Of a DNA stretch of 64,000 bases, positions 41,355 through 50,623 are shown piece after piece. The DNA comes from Vogesella sp. XCS3. Its GTDB lineage: Bacteria; Pseudomonadota; Gammaproteobacteria; Burkholderiales; Chromobacteriaceae. The stretch's first letter is position 1, and every line of letters starts with the position of its first letter. The stretch lies in contig NZ_CP085530.1 of the NCBI RefSeq assembly GCF_020616155.1, forward strand, positions 139,501-203,500, written 5' to 3'. The translations under genes and the position numbers were made by a program. Below the pieces are notes generated by a model that worked only from the letters and a program-made list of their open reading frames with translations, was not told where the DNA came from and did not search any database.

Positions 41355-42953
41355 TCACATGCGGAACACGCCGAAACGTGTGCTTTCTACCGGTGCCGAC
41401 AGGCTGGCTTCCAGCGCCAGGCTCAGCACTTCGCGCGTTTGCGCCGGGTCGATTACGCCGTCGTCCCACAGTCGCGCGCTGGCGTAGTAGGGGTGGCCCT
41501 GCGCTTCGTACTGTTCGCGTACCGGTGCTTTCAGCGCTTCTTCCTGCTCGGCGGTAAAGGCGTCGCCCAGCTGCTCTTTCTTCACCTGGGCCAGCACGCC
41601 CGCGGCTTGTTCGCCGCCCATTACCGAAATACGGCTGTTTGGCCACATCCACAAAAAGCGCGGGCTGTAGGCGCGCCCGCACATGCCGTAGTTGCCGGCG
41701 CCGAAGCTGCCGCCAATCAGCACGGTGAACTTGGGCACGCTGGCGCAGGCCACGGCGGTAACCAGCTTGGCGCCATCCTTGGCGATACCGCCGTTTTCGT
41801 ACTTTTTGCCCACCATGAAGCCGGTGATGTTCTGCAAAAAGATCAGCGGGATGCCGCGCTGGCAGCACAGCTCGACAAAGTGGGCGCCCTTCAGTGCCGA
41901 CTCGGAAAACAGGATGCCGTTGTTGGCGATGATGCCGACGCGGTAGCCGTTGAGGCGGGCAAAACCGGTGACCAGTGTGGTGCCGTAGTTCTGCTTGAAT
42001 TCGTCGAAGTCGGAGTCGTCCACCAGGCGGGCGATGATCTCGCGCACGTCGAACGGCTTTTTGCTGTCGGCGGGGATCACGCCGTATAGCTCCTCGGCCG
42101 GGTAGCGCGGTGGCAGCGGCGCGGCGCGGTCCAGCCGGCCCTGCTTTTGCCAGTTCAGGTCGGCCACGATGCGGCGGGCAATGGCCAGCGCGTGGGCGTC
42201 GCTTTGCGCCAGGTGGTCGGCCACACCGCTGATGCGGGTATGCACGTCGCCACCGCCCAGCTCTTCGGCAGACACCACTTCACCGGTGGCCGCTTTTACC
42301 AGCGGCGGGCCGCCCAGGAAGATGGTGCCTTGTTCCTTGACGATAACGGTTTCGTCGCTCATCGCCGGCACGTAGGCGCCGCCGGCGGTGCAGCTGCCCA
42401 TCACCACCGCAATCTGTGGAATGCCGGCCGCCGACAGGTTGGCCTGGTTGTAGAAGATGCGGCCGAAGTGTTCGCGGTCGGGGAATACTTCGTCTTGCAG
42501 CGGCAGGAAGGCGCCGCCGGAATCCACCAGATAAACGCAGGGCAGGCGGTTTTCACGGGCGATTTCCTGCGCGCGCAGGTGCTTTTTGACCGTCATCGGG
42601 TAGTAGGTGCCGCCTTTGACGGTAGCGTCGTTGGCCACGATCAGGCAGTCGATGCCGCTGATGCGGCCAACTCCGGTGATCACGCCGGCGCCCGGTGCAT
42701 CGTCGTTATACATGCCGAAGGCGGCCAGTTGCGACAGCTCCAGAAACGGCGAGCCGGCGTCCAGCAGCAGGTCGATGCGTTCGCGCGGCAGCAGCTTGCC
42801 TTTGGCTACGTGCTTGTCGCGTGCCTTGTCGCCGCCGCCTAGTGCGGCGCGGGCCACTTTGGCTTTCAGGTCGGCAACGATGCTGCGCATTTTGTCGGCG
42901 TTGGCCTGGAAGTCGGCTGCGCGCGGGGACAGTTTGGATTCGATGATGGGCAT
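41355..42953 (-). CDS. mccB: Methylcrotonyl-CoA carboxylase, carboxyltransferase subunit
   Basis: 532 residues from ATG 42953. Two crotonase-like carboxyltransferase domains; [16 protein letters not shown] and the second-domain [32 protein letters not shown] blocks match the MCC beta subunit. Transfers CO2 from biotin to 3-methylcrotonyl-CoA (LiuB). Confidence 0.95.
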   Translation of the reverse strand: MPIIESKLSPRAADFQANADKMRSIVADLKAKVARAALGGGDKARDKHVAKGKLLPRERIDLLLDAGSPFLELSQLAAFGMYNDDAPGAGVITGVGRISGIDCLIVANDATVKGGTYYPMTVKKHLRAQEIARENRLPCVYLVDSGGAFLPLQDEVFPDREHFGRIFYNQANLSAAGIPQIAVVMGSCTAGGAYVPAMSDETVIVKEQGTIFLGGPPLVKAATGEVVSAEELGGGDVHTRISGVADHLAQSDAHALAIARRIVADLNWQKQGRLDRAAPLPPRYPAEELYGVIPADSKKPFDVREIIARLVDDSDFDEFKQNYGTTLVTGFARLNGYRVGIIANNGILFSESALKGAHFVELCCQRGIPLIFLQNITGFMVGKKYENGGIAKDGAKLVTAVACASVPKFTVLIGGSFGAGNYGMCGRAYSPRFLWMWPNSRISVMGGEQAAGVLAQVKKEQLGDAFTAEQEEALKAPVREQYEAQGHPYYASARLWDDGVIDPAQTREVLSLALEASLSAPVESTRFGVFRM

Positions 42954-42971
42954 GGTTGGACAACCCCTTTT

Positions 42972-43065
42972 TGCCACGAAACCCACTAAGAGACACGAAA
43001 GCAAACCGAGCGATGAGCTTTGGTCAGGGCGTGTCTTGTTCGTGTTCTCTTGCGGGTTTCGTAGC
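42972..43065. repeat. liu-operon inverted repeat, copy C (ivd-mccB gap)
   Basis: Left arm 42972-42999 (TGCCACGAAACCCACTAAGA then GACACGAA) and right arm 43039-43065 pair with two indels and two mismatches. Same outer sequence as copies A and B. Confidence 0.8.
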
Positions 43066-43083
43066 CTATATGTTTTTCAGGTT

Positions 43084-44253
43084 TTAGCGGGTTTCGGCCA
43101 TCAGCTCGCGGCCGATCAGCCAGCGGCGGATCTCGCTGGTGCCGGCGCCGATTTCGTACAGCTTGGCGTCGCGCAGCAGGCGGCCGGTGGGGTATTCGTT
43201 GATGTAGCCGTTACCGCCCAGGCACTGGATGGCGTCCAGCGCCATCTGGGTAGCACCCTCGGCGGCGTACAGGATGGCACCGGCGGCGTCCTTGCGAGTC
43301 TGGCGGCCCGACTCGCCACGGTCCAGTGCCTGGCCCACGGCGTAGACGTAGGCGCGGCTGGCAGACAGCTTCACGTACATATCGGCCAGTTTGCCCTGCA
43401 TCAGTTGGAAGTCGCCGATGGCCTGGCCAAACTGCTTGCGATCGTTCAGGTAGGGCACCACCACGTCCATGCAGCCTTGCATGATGCCCAAGGGGCCGGC
43501 GGCCAGTACGGCGCGTTCGAAGTCCAGGCCGCTCATCAGCACTTTCACGCCATTGCCTTCGCCGCCCAGTACGTTGGCCGCAGGCACGAAGCAGTCGTCA
43601 AAGAAAATGGGGTAGGTGTTGGAGCCGCGCATGCCCAGCTTGTCCAGCTTGCTGCCGTGGCTGAAGCCGGCAAAGCCCTTTTCCACGATAAAGGCGGTGA
43701 TGCCTTTCGGGCCGGCGTTGATGTCGGTTTTGGCGTACACCACCAGGGTGTCGGCGTCGCCACCGTTGGTGATCCACATCTTGCTGCCGTTGAGCATGTA
43801 GCCGCCGTCTACCTTGTCGGCGCGAAGCTTCATGCTGACTACGTCGGAGCCGGCATTGGGTTCGGACATGGCCAGTGCGCCGATGTGGTCGCCGCTGATC
43901 AGCTTGGGCAGGTATTTCTGGCGCTGTTCGTCGTTACCGTTCTTGAAGATCTGGTTCACACACAGGTTGGAATGCGCGCCGTAGGAAAGCGCCACCGAGG
44001 CGCTGGCGCGGCTGATTTCTTCCATGGCGATCATGTGCGCCAGGTAGCCCATATTGGCGCCGCCGTATTGCTCGGACACGGTGATACCCAGCAGGCCCAG
44101 GTCGCCGAACTTCTTCCACAGGTCGGCCGGAAACAGGTTGTCGCGGTCGATATCGGCGGCGCGCGGGGCGATCTCGCTGGCGGCGAATTCGCGCACCGCT
44201 TCGCGCAGCATGTCGTAGGTTTCGCCAAAGTCAAAGCGCAGGCTGCTGTACAT
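43084..44253 (-). CDS. ivd: Isovaleryl-CoA dehydrogenase
   Basis: 389 residues, acyl-CoA dehydrogenase fold. The helix-G block [18 protein letters not shown] contains the catalytic Glu in the position characteristic of isovaleryl-CoA dehydrogenases, and the C-terminal [19 protein letters not shown] is typical. First structural gene of the operon (LiuA), with a LiuR box upstream. FAD enzyme passing electrons to ETF. Confidence 0.95.
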   Translation of the reverse strand: MYSSLRFDFGETYDMLREAVREFAASEIAPRAADIDRDNLFPADLWKKFGDLGLLGITVSEQYGGANMGYLAHMIAMEEISRASASVALSYGAHSNLCVNQIFKNGNDEQRQKYLPKLISGDHIGALAMSEPNAGSDVVSMKLRADKVDGGYMLNGSKMWITNGGDADTLVVYAKTDINAGPKGITAFIVEKGFAGFSHGSKLDKLGMRGSNTYPIFFDDCFVPAANVLGGEGNGVKVLMSGLDFERAVLAAGPLGIMQGCMDVVVPYLNDRKQFGQAIGDFQLMQGKLADMYVKLSASRAYVYAVGQALDRGESGRQTRKDAAGAILYAAEGATQMALDAIQCLGGNGYINEYPTGRLLRDAKLYEIGAGTSEIRRWLIGRELMAETR

Positions 44254-44374
44254 GTTTTCTCCTCCGTGCCCGGGCGGGCGGCTGTCTCTGTGTGCCCCTC
44301 GTGCCGTGTGTCGGGGGGGCCCTTGTATTGATAGGCGGTTTTTCCGCCGTGCATGGTTTTATGTTGACTTACGC

Positions 44375-44389
44375 TTACGTTAACGTCAA
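44375..44389 (-). promoter_or_regulatory. LiuR operator and MerR-type promoter of ivd
   Basis: TTACGTTAACGTCAA, a palindrome of the LiuR type, between liuR and ivd. On the minus strand it overlaps a TTGACG -35 with a long (~19-base) spacer to an ACATAA-like -10, the geometry MerR activators use. Confidence 0.75.
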
Positions 44390-44431
44390 TACAAAATGAC
44401 AGAACCATCCCGCAGGATGGTAAAAAATGGC

Positions 44432-44833
44432 TCAGCTTGTGGCTTCTTTGCCGGTAACGGTATCGATCACCTGGCGGCAATGGCCTTCAAGGGTGACGAT
44501 TTCGGCCAGCACCGCGTCGATGTCGCGGCGTTGTTCTTCCAGCTGTTTCTTGCGCTCCGATAGCAGCTGCAGCAGCTTCAGCGACTGGCTGGCTTCGTCG
44601 CGTGCCAGTTCGTACAGGTCGAGGATCTCGCGGATCTCTGATAGCGCCAGGCCAATGCGCTTGCCGCGCAGGATCAGCTTGAGCCGGGCGCGGTCGCGGT
44701 GGGTAAACAGCCGCTGGCGTCCTTCGCGCTGCGGTTCGATCAAACCCTGTTCTTCGTAAAAGCGGATGGTGCGCAACGTGATGTCGAAATCGCGTGCCAG
44801 GTCGGAAATGGTAAAGAGGCGGTCGTCGCTCAT
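44432..44833 (-). CDS. liuR: MerR-family regulator of leucine/isovalerate catabolism
   Basis: 133 residues from ATG 44833. MerR winged helix (FTISDLARDFDITLRTIRFYEEQGLI), then a long dimerising helix and a C-terminal tail with a single Cys. Position at the head of the liu operon and two matching palindromes nearby identify LiuR, which senses a branched-chain or acyl-CoA intermediate. Confidence 0.92.
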   Translation of the reverse strand: MSDDRLFTISDLARDFDITLRTIRFYEEQGLIEPQREGRQRLFTHRDRARLKLILRGKRIGLALSEIREILDLYELARDEASQSLKLLQLLSERKKQLEEQRRDIDAVLAEIVTLEGHCRQVIDTVTGKEATS

Positions 44834-44900
44834 GATGGTTCCTGTTGTTCTGCCGCGATTGTAGCGTTTTTTGCTCACCTTGCCCGTGGCGTGCTTGAGT

Positions 44901-44914
44901 TTACGTTAACGTAA
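44901..44914. promoter_or_regulatory. LiuR operator between liuR and the acyl-CoA synthetase gene
   Basis: TTACGTTAACGTAA is a perfect 14-base palindrome sharing the ACGTTAACGT core of the ivd site. It lies in the divergent gap, so it can control liuR and the synthetase together. Confidence 0.8.
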
Positions 44915-44962
44915 TAGTAAGTTGCATGCACAAAGACAACAGCATTCACCGGAGACTTCGCC

Positions 44963-46654
44963 ATGACCCGCTTGCCCAGCTACGTGCACGGTACCAGTGC
45001 CACCCCGCTCATCGGCCAAACTATCGGCCAGTATTTCGACGACGCCTGCCAGTGCTACGCCGCGCGCGACGCGTTGATCGTGCGTCAGCAGAATGTCCGC
45101 TGGACCTACGCCGAGTTTGGCGAGCAAGTCACACGGCTGGCTTGCGGCCTGCGCCGGCTGGGCTTGCAGCCGGGCGAGCGGGTAGGGATCTGGTCGCAGA
45201 ACAATGTGGAATGGGTGCTGATGCAGTTTGCTACCGCCAAGGCGGGGCTGGTGCTGGTCAACATCAACCCGGCCTACCGCCGCAGCGAGCTGGAATACGC
45301 GCTGAACAAGGTGGGCTGCCGTGCGCTGGTGTTGTCGCCCAGCTTCAAGAGTAGCGATTACCTGGCCATGGTGGCAGACCTGGCGCCGGAGCTGGTCGCC
45401 AGTGCGCCAGGCCAGCTGCACGCCGCGCGCTTGCCCGAGCTGCGCTGGGTGGTGCGCATGGGCGACGAGGCCACGCCGGGCATGCTGAACTTTGCCAGCC
45501 TGCTGGCAGATGCCAGTGCAGAAGAGCGCGCAGGGTTGGCCGCCACCGCCGCTACGCTGCAGTTTGACGACGCCATCAACATCCAGTTTACCTCCGGCAC
45601 CACCGGTAGCCCCAAGGGCGCCACGCTGACGCACCACAACATCCTCAATAACGGCTTTTTTGTGGGCGAGGCCATGCGCCTGGGCCCGGACGACCGGCTG
45701 TGCATTCCGGTGCCGCTGTACCACTGCTTCGGCATGGTGCTGGGCGTGCTGGCCTGCGTTACCCACGGCGCGGCGATGGTGTTCCCGAGCGAAGCGTTTG
45801 AACCGCTGGCGGTGCTGGAGGCGGTGCAGGCAGAGCGCTGTACCGCGCTGCACGGCGTGCCCACCATGTTTATTGCCGTGCTGGACCACCCGCGTTTTGC
45901 CGAGTTCGACCTGGCCACGCTGCGCACCGGCATCATGGCTGGTAGCCCGTGCCCGATCGAGGTGATGAAGCGCGTCGTGGCGCACATGCACATGGCCGAG
46001 GTCACCATCGCCTACGGCATGACCGAAACCAGCCCGGTAAGCTTCCAGAGCCACACCGACACGCCGGTGGAGAAAAAAGTGGCCACCGTTGGCCGCATCC
46101 ACCCGCACGTGGAAGTGAAGATCGTGGATGCCAACGGCCGCATCGTGCCGCGCGGCGACACTGGCGAGCTGCTGACGCGCGGTTACTCGGTGATGCTGGG
46201 CTACTGGGGCGACCCCGCCAAAACCCGCGAGGCCATCGACGACGCCGGCTGGATGCACACCGGCGACCTGGCGGTAATGGACGACGACGGTTACTGCAAT
46301 ATCGTTGGCCGCGTGAAAGACATGGTGATTCGCGGCGGTGAAAACATCTACCCGCGCGAGATCGAGGAATTCCTCTACCGCCACCCCAAGGTGCAGGACG
46401 TGCAGGTGATCGGCGTGCCGGATGCCAAATACGGCGAGGAGCTGTGCGCCTGGATACGCCTGCGCGAAGGCGAAAGCTGCAGCGCCGACGATATCCGTGC
46501 CTTCTGCGACGGGCAGATTGCCTATTACAAGATTCCGCGCTACATCGAGTTTGTCGACAGCTTTCCGATGACCATCACTGGCAAGATCCAGAAATTCGTG
46601 ATGCGCCAGCAGATGAAAGAAAAACTGGGGCTAGACGAGACAAAAACCGCCTGA
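44963..46654 (+). CDS. Acyl-CoA synthetase (AMP-forming)
   Basis: 563 residues, ANL fold: P-loop [18 protein letters not shown]5 [11 protein letters not shown]7 [22 protein letters not shown]10 [10 protein letters not shown]. Resembles the medium/branched-chain FadD-like enzymes often found in liu clusters; probably activates isovalerate or a related acid. Transcribed away from liuR under the shared LiuR box. Confidence 0.9.
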   Translation: MTRLPSYVHGTSATPLIGQTIGQYFDDACQCYAARDALIVRQQNVRWTYAEFGEQVTRLACGLRRLGLQPGERVGIWSQNNVEWVLMQFATAKAGLVLVNINPAYRRSELEYALNKVGCRALVLSPSFKSSDYLAMVADLAPELVASAPGQLHAARLPELRWVVRMGDEATPGMLNFASLLADASAEERAGLAATAATLQFDDAINIQFTSGTTGSPKGATLTHHNILNNGFFVGEAMRLGPDDRLCIPVPLYHCFGMVLGVLACVTHGAAMVFPSEAFEPLAVLEAVQAERCTALHGVPTMFIAVLDHPRFAEFDLATLRTGIMAGSPCPIEVMKRVVAHMHMAEVTIAYGMTETSPVSFQSHTDTPVEKKVATVGRIHPHVEVKIVDANGRIVPRGDTGELLTRGYSVMLGYWGDPAKTREAIDDAGWMHTGDLAVMDDDGYCNIVGRVKDMVIRGGENIYPREIEEFLYRHPKVQDVQVIGVPDAKYGEELCAWIRLREGESCSADDIRAFCDGQIAYYKIPRYIEFVDSFPMTITGKIQKFVMRQQMKEKLGLDETKTA

Positions 46655-46659
46655 TGGAC

Positions 46660-46670
46660 TGCGGCCAACC
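46660..46670 (-). repeat. Solo GTTGGCCGCA repeat (minus orientation)
   Basis: TGCGGCCAACC core five bases after the synthetase stop, running into the terminator hairpin. Confidence 0.65.
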
Positions 46671-46694
46671 CTGCCGCAAGGCGGGGTTTTTTGT
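46670..46694 (+). terminator. Intrinsic terminator of the acyl-CoA synthetase gene
   Basis: CCCTGCC, GCAA tetraloop, GGCGGGG, then six Ts. Confidence 0.85.
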
Positions 46695-46759
46695 GCTGTC
46701 ACAATTCTGTGGCGGCGTGGATACGCTACAATGCGCGCCATACTTTTGGAGATTGCATC

Positions 46760-47419
46760 ATGACCGTATTCAACGAAGCCGACCTGACCCGTCTGGAAAC
46801 CCTGCTGACCCCGCTGTCGCAAGCCGGCACCACCATGCGCCCGGACGAAGTGCAGGGTTTCTTTACCGCGCTGGCCTGTGGCCCGGACCGCCTGGGTGTG
46901 GACGAGTGGCTGGATGATGTATTGGGTGATGCGCCAGCATTTGAAAGCGCGGAGACCGAAGCCGAAATCCGCGCGCTGCTGCAGAAATTCTACGATAGCG
47001 TGGCCGCTGCGCTGGCCGAAGGCGAGCTGCCGGAACTGGTGCTGTATAGCGCCGACGACAGCGACGAGCCGGATTTCCGCCCATGGTGCAATGCTTATAT
47101 GTACGCGCTGGACGTGGTGCCGACTGACTGGTTTGAAGCGGCCGACGACGAAGGCTTCGAAGAGCTGCTGATGCCGGTGATGGCACTGGGTGGCATGTTC
47201 GAGGCCGAAGAAGGCGAAGCCCCGCTGATGCAGTTTAGCGCCAGCGAGCTGGAAAGCTTCAAGGGCGAGCTGGACGACGCCGTGGTGGCGGTGCACAACT
47301 ACTGGCGCGCCAAGGAAGCGGCGCCGGTTACCGTGCGTAACGATGGCAAGGTTGGCCGCAACGACCCGTGCACCTGCGGCAGCGGCAAGAAATACAAAGC
47401 CTGCTGCGGCCGCAACTAA
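46760..47419 (+). CDS. UPF0149 (YecA/YgfB-like) protein with C-terminal SEC-C zinc motif
   Basis: 219 residues from ATG 46760 with GGAG upstream. Acidic helical YecA-type domain, then a SEC-C zinc motif at the end ([19 protein letters not shown]) like that of SecA. The zinc motif suggests contact with SecB or ribosomes; function of the family is not settled. Confidence 0.9.
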   Translation: MTVFNEADLTRLETLLTPLSQAGTTMRPDEVQGFFTALACGPDRLGVDEWLDDVLGDAPAFESAETEAEIRALLQKFYDSVAAALAEGELPELVLYSADDSDEPDFRPWCNAYMYALDVVPTDWFEAADDEGFEELLMPVMALGGMFEAEEGEAPLMQFSASELESFKGELDDAVVAVHNYWRAKEAAPVTVRNDGKVGRNDPCTCGSGKKYKACCGRN

Positions 47420-47437
47420 GCGCCGCAACCGTACCTG

Positions 47438-47462
47438 AAAGCCCCGCGTAATGCGGGGCTTT
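47438..47462 (+). terminator. Intrinsic terminator after the YecA-like gene
   Basis: AAAGCCCCGC, five-base loop, GCGGGGCTTT and T-tract. Confidence 0.88.
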
Positions 47463-47513
47463 TTGTTTGTGGCGTGGGCTAGACTGCAGTATCACCTGCT
47501 GTGGAGCTTGGCC

Positions 47514-47840
47514 ATGAAACTGGGGCTGGATGAAGTATTGACCCTGCTGGCTGCCATCGAGCAGGACTACCCATGGCTCACGGAAGAGCTGCCGTTTGAC
47601 GAGAATGCCCTGCGCCGGCTGGTGGTGGCCGACTTGCTGGAGCGGGATGCCATGCTGCATCAGCAAGGCGTGACTGCCGAGGACCGCCAATTGGTGTACC
47701 TGGTGTCTACCGCACGCCTGGTGCTGGATAATCTGCTGCTGTATTTGCGCTTGATGCGGCATGAAACGCTACCGGACGAGCAGCTGGGTGAGGTGCGCCA
47801 GCTGATGCAGCGCCTGGAGCGGGGTGAGGGGCGGGAGTAG
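47514..47840 (+). CDS. Hypothetical acidic helical protein
   Basis: 108 residues from ATG 47514 with a GTGGAG site. Soluble, helical, acidic (LGLDEVLTLLAAIEQDYPWLTEELPFDENALRRLVVADLLERD). I do not recognise the family. Flanked by terminators on both sides, so it is its own transcription unit. Confidence 0.65.
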   Translation: MKLGLDEVLTLLAAIEQDYPWLTEELPFDENALRRLVVADLLERDAMLHQQGVTAEDRQLVYLVSTARLVLDNLLLYLRLMRHETLPDEQLGEVRQLMQRLERGEGRE

Positions 47841-47857
47841 CTTGGCCAGAAACAACA

Positions 47858-47884
47858 AACCCCGCCTGTTGCCAGTGCGGGGTT
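47858..47884. terminator. Bidirectional terminator hairpin
   Basis: AACCCCGC (47858-47865) and GCGGGGTT (47877-47884) between convergent genes. Confidence 0.7.
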
Positions 47885-47902
47885 GTGTAGTCAGCGGCTT
47901 AA

Positions 47903-48085
47903 TCAATGAGCCAGGCTGATGTAGGCGTCGCCTTGATAGCTGGCGCTGGCAATGCCCAGCGCGGAGCGGAAAGTTACCAGAAAACGGCGGCCGATCTGGC
48001 GGATGGCAACAACTTCAAAAGCAACAGTACTGTTATCAAGCTCTTGGGTGACACAGTCACCCGGTTTCAATTCATTAATTTTCAT
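47903..48085 (-). CDS. Small hypothetical protein downstream of infA
   Basis: 60 residues from ATG 48085 (66 from 48103). MKINELKPGDCVTQELDNST looks like a short beta-barrel or SH3-like fold; not recognised. It follows infA by 42 bases on the same strand. Confidence 0.55.
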   Translation of the reverse strand: MKINELKPGDCVTQELDNSTVAFEVVAIRQIGRRFLVTFRSALGIASASYQGDAYISLAH

Positions 48086-48127
48086 TGGATTCCTATACGA
48101 CACAGCCGGAACCCGGTTGTGTCTTTT

Positions 48128-48388
48128 TCAATAGCGGCGTTTGGCAGGCGGCAAGCCTTCCATCTTCGCCGTTGGATGGCGGAAGTTAATGCGGCCTTTA
48201 GTCAGATCATAAGGCGACATTTCTACAGTAACGCGATCACCCACCAGCACACGAATACGGTGCATTTTCATTTTGCCGGAGCCATAGGCAAGGATTTCCA
48301 CATTGTTATCGAGCCGAACGCGATAGCGCGATTCTGGCAGCATCTCGATAACAACACCTTGCAGTTCGATCATGTCTTCTTTAGACAC
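48128..48388 (-). CDS. infA: Translation initiation factor IF-1
   Basis: 86 residues from a GTG start at 48388 with AAGGAGA eight bases upstream. OB-fold typical of IF-1 ([44 protein letters not shown]). The ~14-residue tail beyond the usual 72 residues and location away from ribosomal-protein genes suggest the second, betaproteobacterial infA paralogue (inference). Confidence 0.93.
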   Translation of the reverse strand: MSKEDMIELQGVVIEMLPESRYRVRLDNNVEILAYGSGKMKMHRIRVLVGDRVTVEMSPYDLTKGRINFRHPTAKMEGLPPAKRRY

Positions 48389-48631
48389 AGTGTCTCCTTC
48401 CGGATGAGGGGTGAGCCCGGTCAAATCACGCAAAGCACAAAGTCTTGCGCCGCCGGGCGGCGGTTTGCATCGTTTAAACCTAAGCGGGAAATTGCTGTGC
48501 GGAGTGGTAACAGCAGTTAAAGCAAGGCAGGTTTGGTGATGTGCGCCAAACCAGAAAATGAGGCAAAAAGCAGTGTAAGGGTAAATGCATGATTTGTCTA
48601 GAAAAACTTTTATTGCCGTTCATGAAGCCGT

Positions 48632-48640
48632 GTTGGCCGC
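48632..48640 (+). repeat. Solo GTTGGCCGC repeat upstream of infA
   Basis: Copy in the 280-base gap between infA and the flavin-reductase gene. The rest of the gap holds only a GC hairpin near 48450-48466 in the infA leader. Confidence 0.6.
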
Positions 48641-48668
48641 TGTGCAACCCGCCCAGTACACCGTTTTG

Positions 48669-49283
48669 TCAAACGGGTAGCTCCGGGCGCGTCAGGTCAA
48701 AGCGCTGGCGGGTCGTGCAGTAGCTGTCTCCCCCCATTTTCCCTATTACATCAAGCTGTTCCGCCGAGAGTTGGCCGTTTTGCAGCAGCCCATCGTCTAC
48801 GGCAATGCCCAGTACATCCAGTAGGACGAGAGTGCCGCTTTGCGCCTCGGGGCTGATATGCAGCTGCTGACGCAGGCGGCACGCCAGCTGTAGCGGAGCG
48901 CCGGCCACCCCCGGGGTGGCCAGCCAGGGTAGGGACTTGCTTTCCAGACCCGCCGCGGCAAGCTCGCTGATCTCGTACGGGTAGGGCGCGCAGCTTTGGT
49001 TCATGGCATCGGCCTGGGCGTGGGTGACGATATTGACGACACATTCGCCATTGGCTTGCAGATTGCGCAGGGTATCTTTGATCTGGCCGTCCCGCGGGTT
49101 GACCTGGGTAAACAGCAAGACCGGCGGCTTGATGCTGGCCACGGTAAAAAATGAAAACGGTGCCAGGTTGATGATGCCTGCCGGGCTGCGTGTGCTGATC
49201 CAGGCAATCGGGCGCGGACTTACAGCGTGTGTGAGTAGCTGATAGACAGTTCGTGTGTCCAGTGTGGCGGTATCAAACAGCAT
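48669..49283 (-). CDS. Flavin reductase-like FMN-binding split-barrel protein
   Basis: 204 residues. The split-barrel flavin domain is recognisable (SPRPIAWISTRSPAGIINLAPFSFFTVASIKPP). Members reduce or bind FMN for two-component oxygenases; partner unknown. Confidence 0.85.
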   Translation of the reverse strand: MLFDTATLDTRTVYQLLTHAVSPRPIAWISTRSPAGIINLAPFSFFTVASIKPPVLLFTQVNPRDGQIKDTLRNLQANGECVVNIVTHAQADAMNQSCAPYPYEISELAAAGLESKSLPWLATPGVAGAPLQLACRLRQQLHISPEAQSGTLVLLDVLGIAVDDGLLQNGQLSAEQLDVIGKMGGDSYCTTRQRFDLTRPELPV

Positions 49284-49400
49284 GGTAGTGTGTCCGTGGC
49301 TGGGTAGGCCATGATTCTAGCAGCCGATGCCCTGGCTTCCGGCCTTGCTTTGGCCGCGCTGACCGTGAATAACAATAAATAAACCCTTCTTGAGCCTGGC

Positions 49401-50558
49401 ATGAGTGACCCCCTGACGATTGTACAAGCCAATATCACTGTCTGCTGGGTAGCAGCCAGTGGTTGGGCCGTGGCCGGCATGGTGCTGAAAATGGCACCTA
49501 CCGTGGCGCGCCGCTTTTTCCTGTGCGATTTTCTGATGGGCCTTAGCCTGCTATTGACGCTGCAGCGTGACGGCATGGCACCGGTGTGGCTGGTTTACCC
49601 GTTTGCCGATGTATTGGGGCTGCTGGCGCTGTGTAGCCTGCGTTTGGGCATCCGCTATTTTGTGCGGCGCGATGGTAGCGGTGTGGCAGAAAGCCTGGGC
49701 GTGGTTTTGCTGGGCGGGGCTTTGTTACTTAGCCAGCCGTACGGGCGCATGCCGGGTTTTCATGCGGTGGTGTATTCCTTGACTGCGGCGTGGCTGTTGT
49801 TGCGCGCCACGCAGGATGCCCTGTCGCATGAGGAACAGCACTTTACCCCAGGCGCGCGGGCGCTGGTGGTCAGCCCGCTGGCGGCGGTGGGGGGCTTGTT
49901 TGTACTACGCGCACTGATGGTGTTGGGGGGCAATGTGGCCACCGCGTCTGTCGCGTCAACCGAGCCTTTCAACGTGGTGTTCCTGCTGGTGGGCCTGGTG
50001 CTGAATCTGGCTGTAAACATTGCCATGGCCGGCGTGGTGACCATGCGCCTGGTGGGCAAGCTGGAACACTTGTCGATGACCGACCCGATGACCGGGGCGC
50101 TGAACCGCCGTGCTTTCAGTATCAGCCTGAAGCAGCAACACAGCATGGCGCAGCGTGGCATGCCTTATGCGCTCTGTGTGCTGGATGTAGACCACTTCAA
50201 GCAGATTAACGACCGGCTGGGCCACGCTGCCGGTGACGCTGCCATTGTGCACCTGGTGACGGTATTGCGCAGCGTGTTGCGCGAGCAGGACCTGCTTTGC
50301 CGCGCAGGCGGCGAGGAGTTTTGCATACTGCTGCCGGATACCACTGAACACGGTGCAACCGCGGTGGCCAACCGGCTGCGCATCGCGCTGGAGCAAACGC
50401 CTTTTGTGTGGGCAGAGACACGTTGGCCGCTTACTGCCAGCTTTGGTCTGGCGGTGTTTACACCGGGCAGCGACGACCCGGAAACGCTGCTACAGCGTGC
50501 CGACCGTGCTGTTTATCACGCCAAGGAGCGTGGCCGGAACCAGGTGGTATTACTGTAG
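49401..50558 (+). CDS. Membrane diguanylate cyclase (GGEEF)
   Basis: 385 residues: about six membrane helices (residues 8-220) then a GGDEF domain with GGEEF at 303-307 and an intact inhibitory site REQD (294-297). Active-site metal Asp in VLDVDHFKQIND. Makes cyclic di-GMP; together with the cyclase at 24081 and the PilZ protein at 53685 it shows an active second-messenger network. Confidence 0.93.
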   Translation: MSDPLTIVQANITVCWVAASGWAVAGMVLKMAPTVARRFFLCDFLMGLSLLLTLQRDGMAPVWLVYPFADVLGLLALCSLRLGIRYFVRRDGSGVAESLGVVLLGGALLLSQPYGRMPGFHAVVYSLTAAWLLLRATQDALSHEEQHFTPGARALVVSPLAAVGGLFVLRALMVLGGNVATASVASTEPFNVVFLLVGLVLNLAVNIAMAGVVTMRLVGKLEHLSMTDPMTGALNRRAFSISLKQQHSMAQRGMPYALCVLDVDHFKQINDRLGHAAGDAAIVHLVTVLRSVLREQDLLCRAGGEEFCILLPDTTEHGATAVANRLRIALEQTPFVWAETRWPLTASFGLAVFTPGSDDPETLLQRADRAVYHAKERGRNQVVLL

Positions 50559-50582
50559 TGGCCAGCGCGGCACCATGAAAAA

Positions 50583-50601
50583 GCCCCCGGCTAGCGGGGG
50601 C
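50583..50601 (-). terminator. Terminator of the acyl-CoA dehydrogenase gene
   Basis: GCCCCCG, loop GCTAG, CGGGGGC; on the minus strand a run of five T follows. Confidence 0.82.
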
Positions 50602-50623
50602 GTGGCTGCGTTGCTAGGCTGGC

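Noticed and set aside
40238..43065. liu inverted repeats as CRISPR units
   Set aside because: They are single inverted repeats in separate gaps, not direct repeats with regular spacers, and no cas genes are near.
44906..46384. 492-codon minus frame opposite the acyl-CoA synthetase
   Set aside because: Shadow; the plus frame has all ANL motifs.
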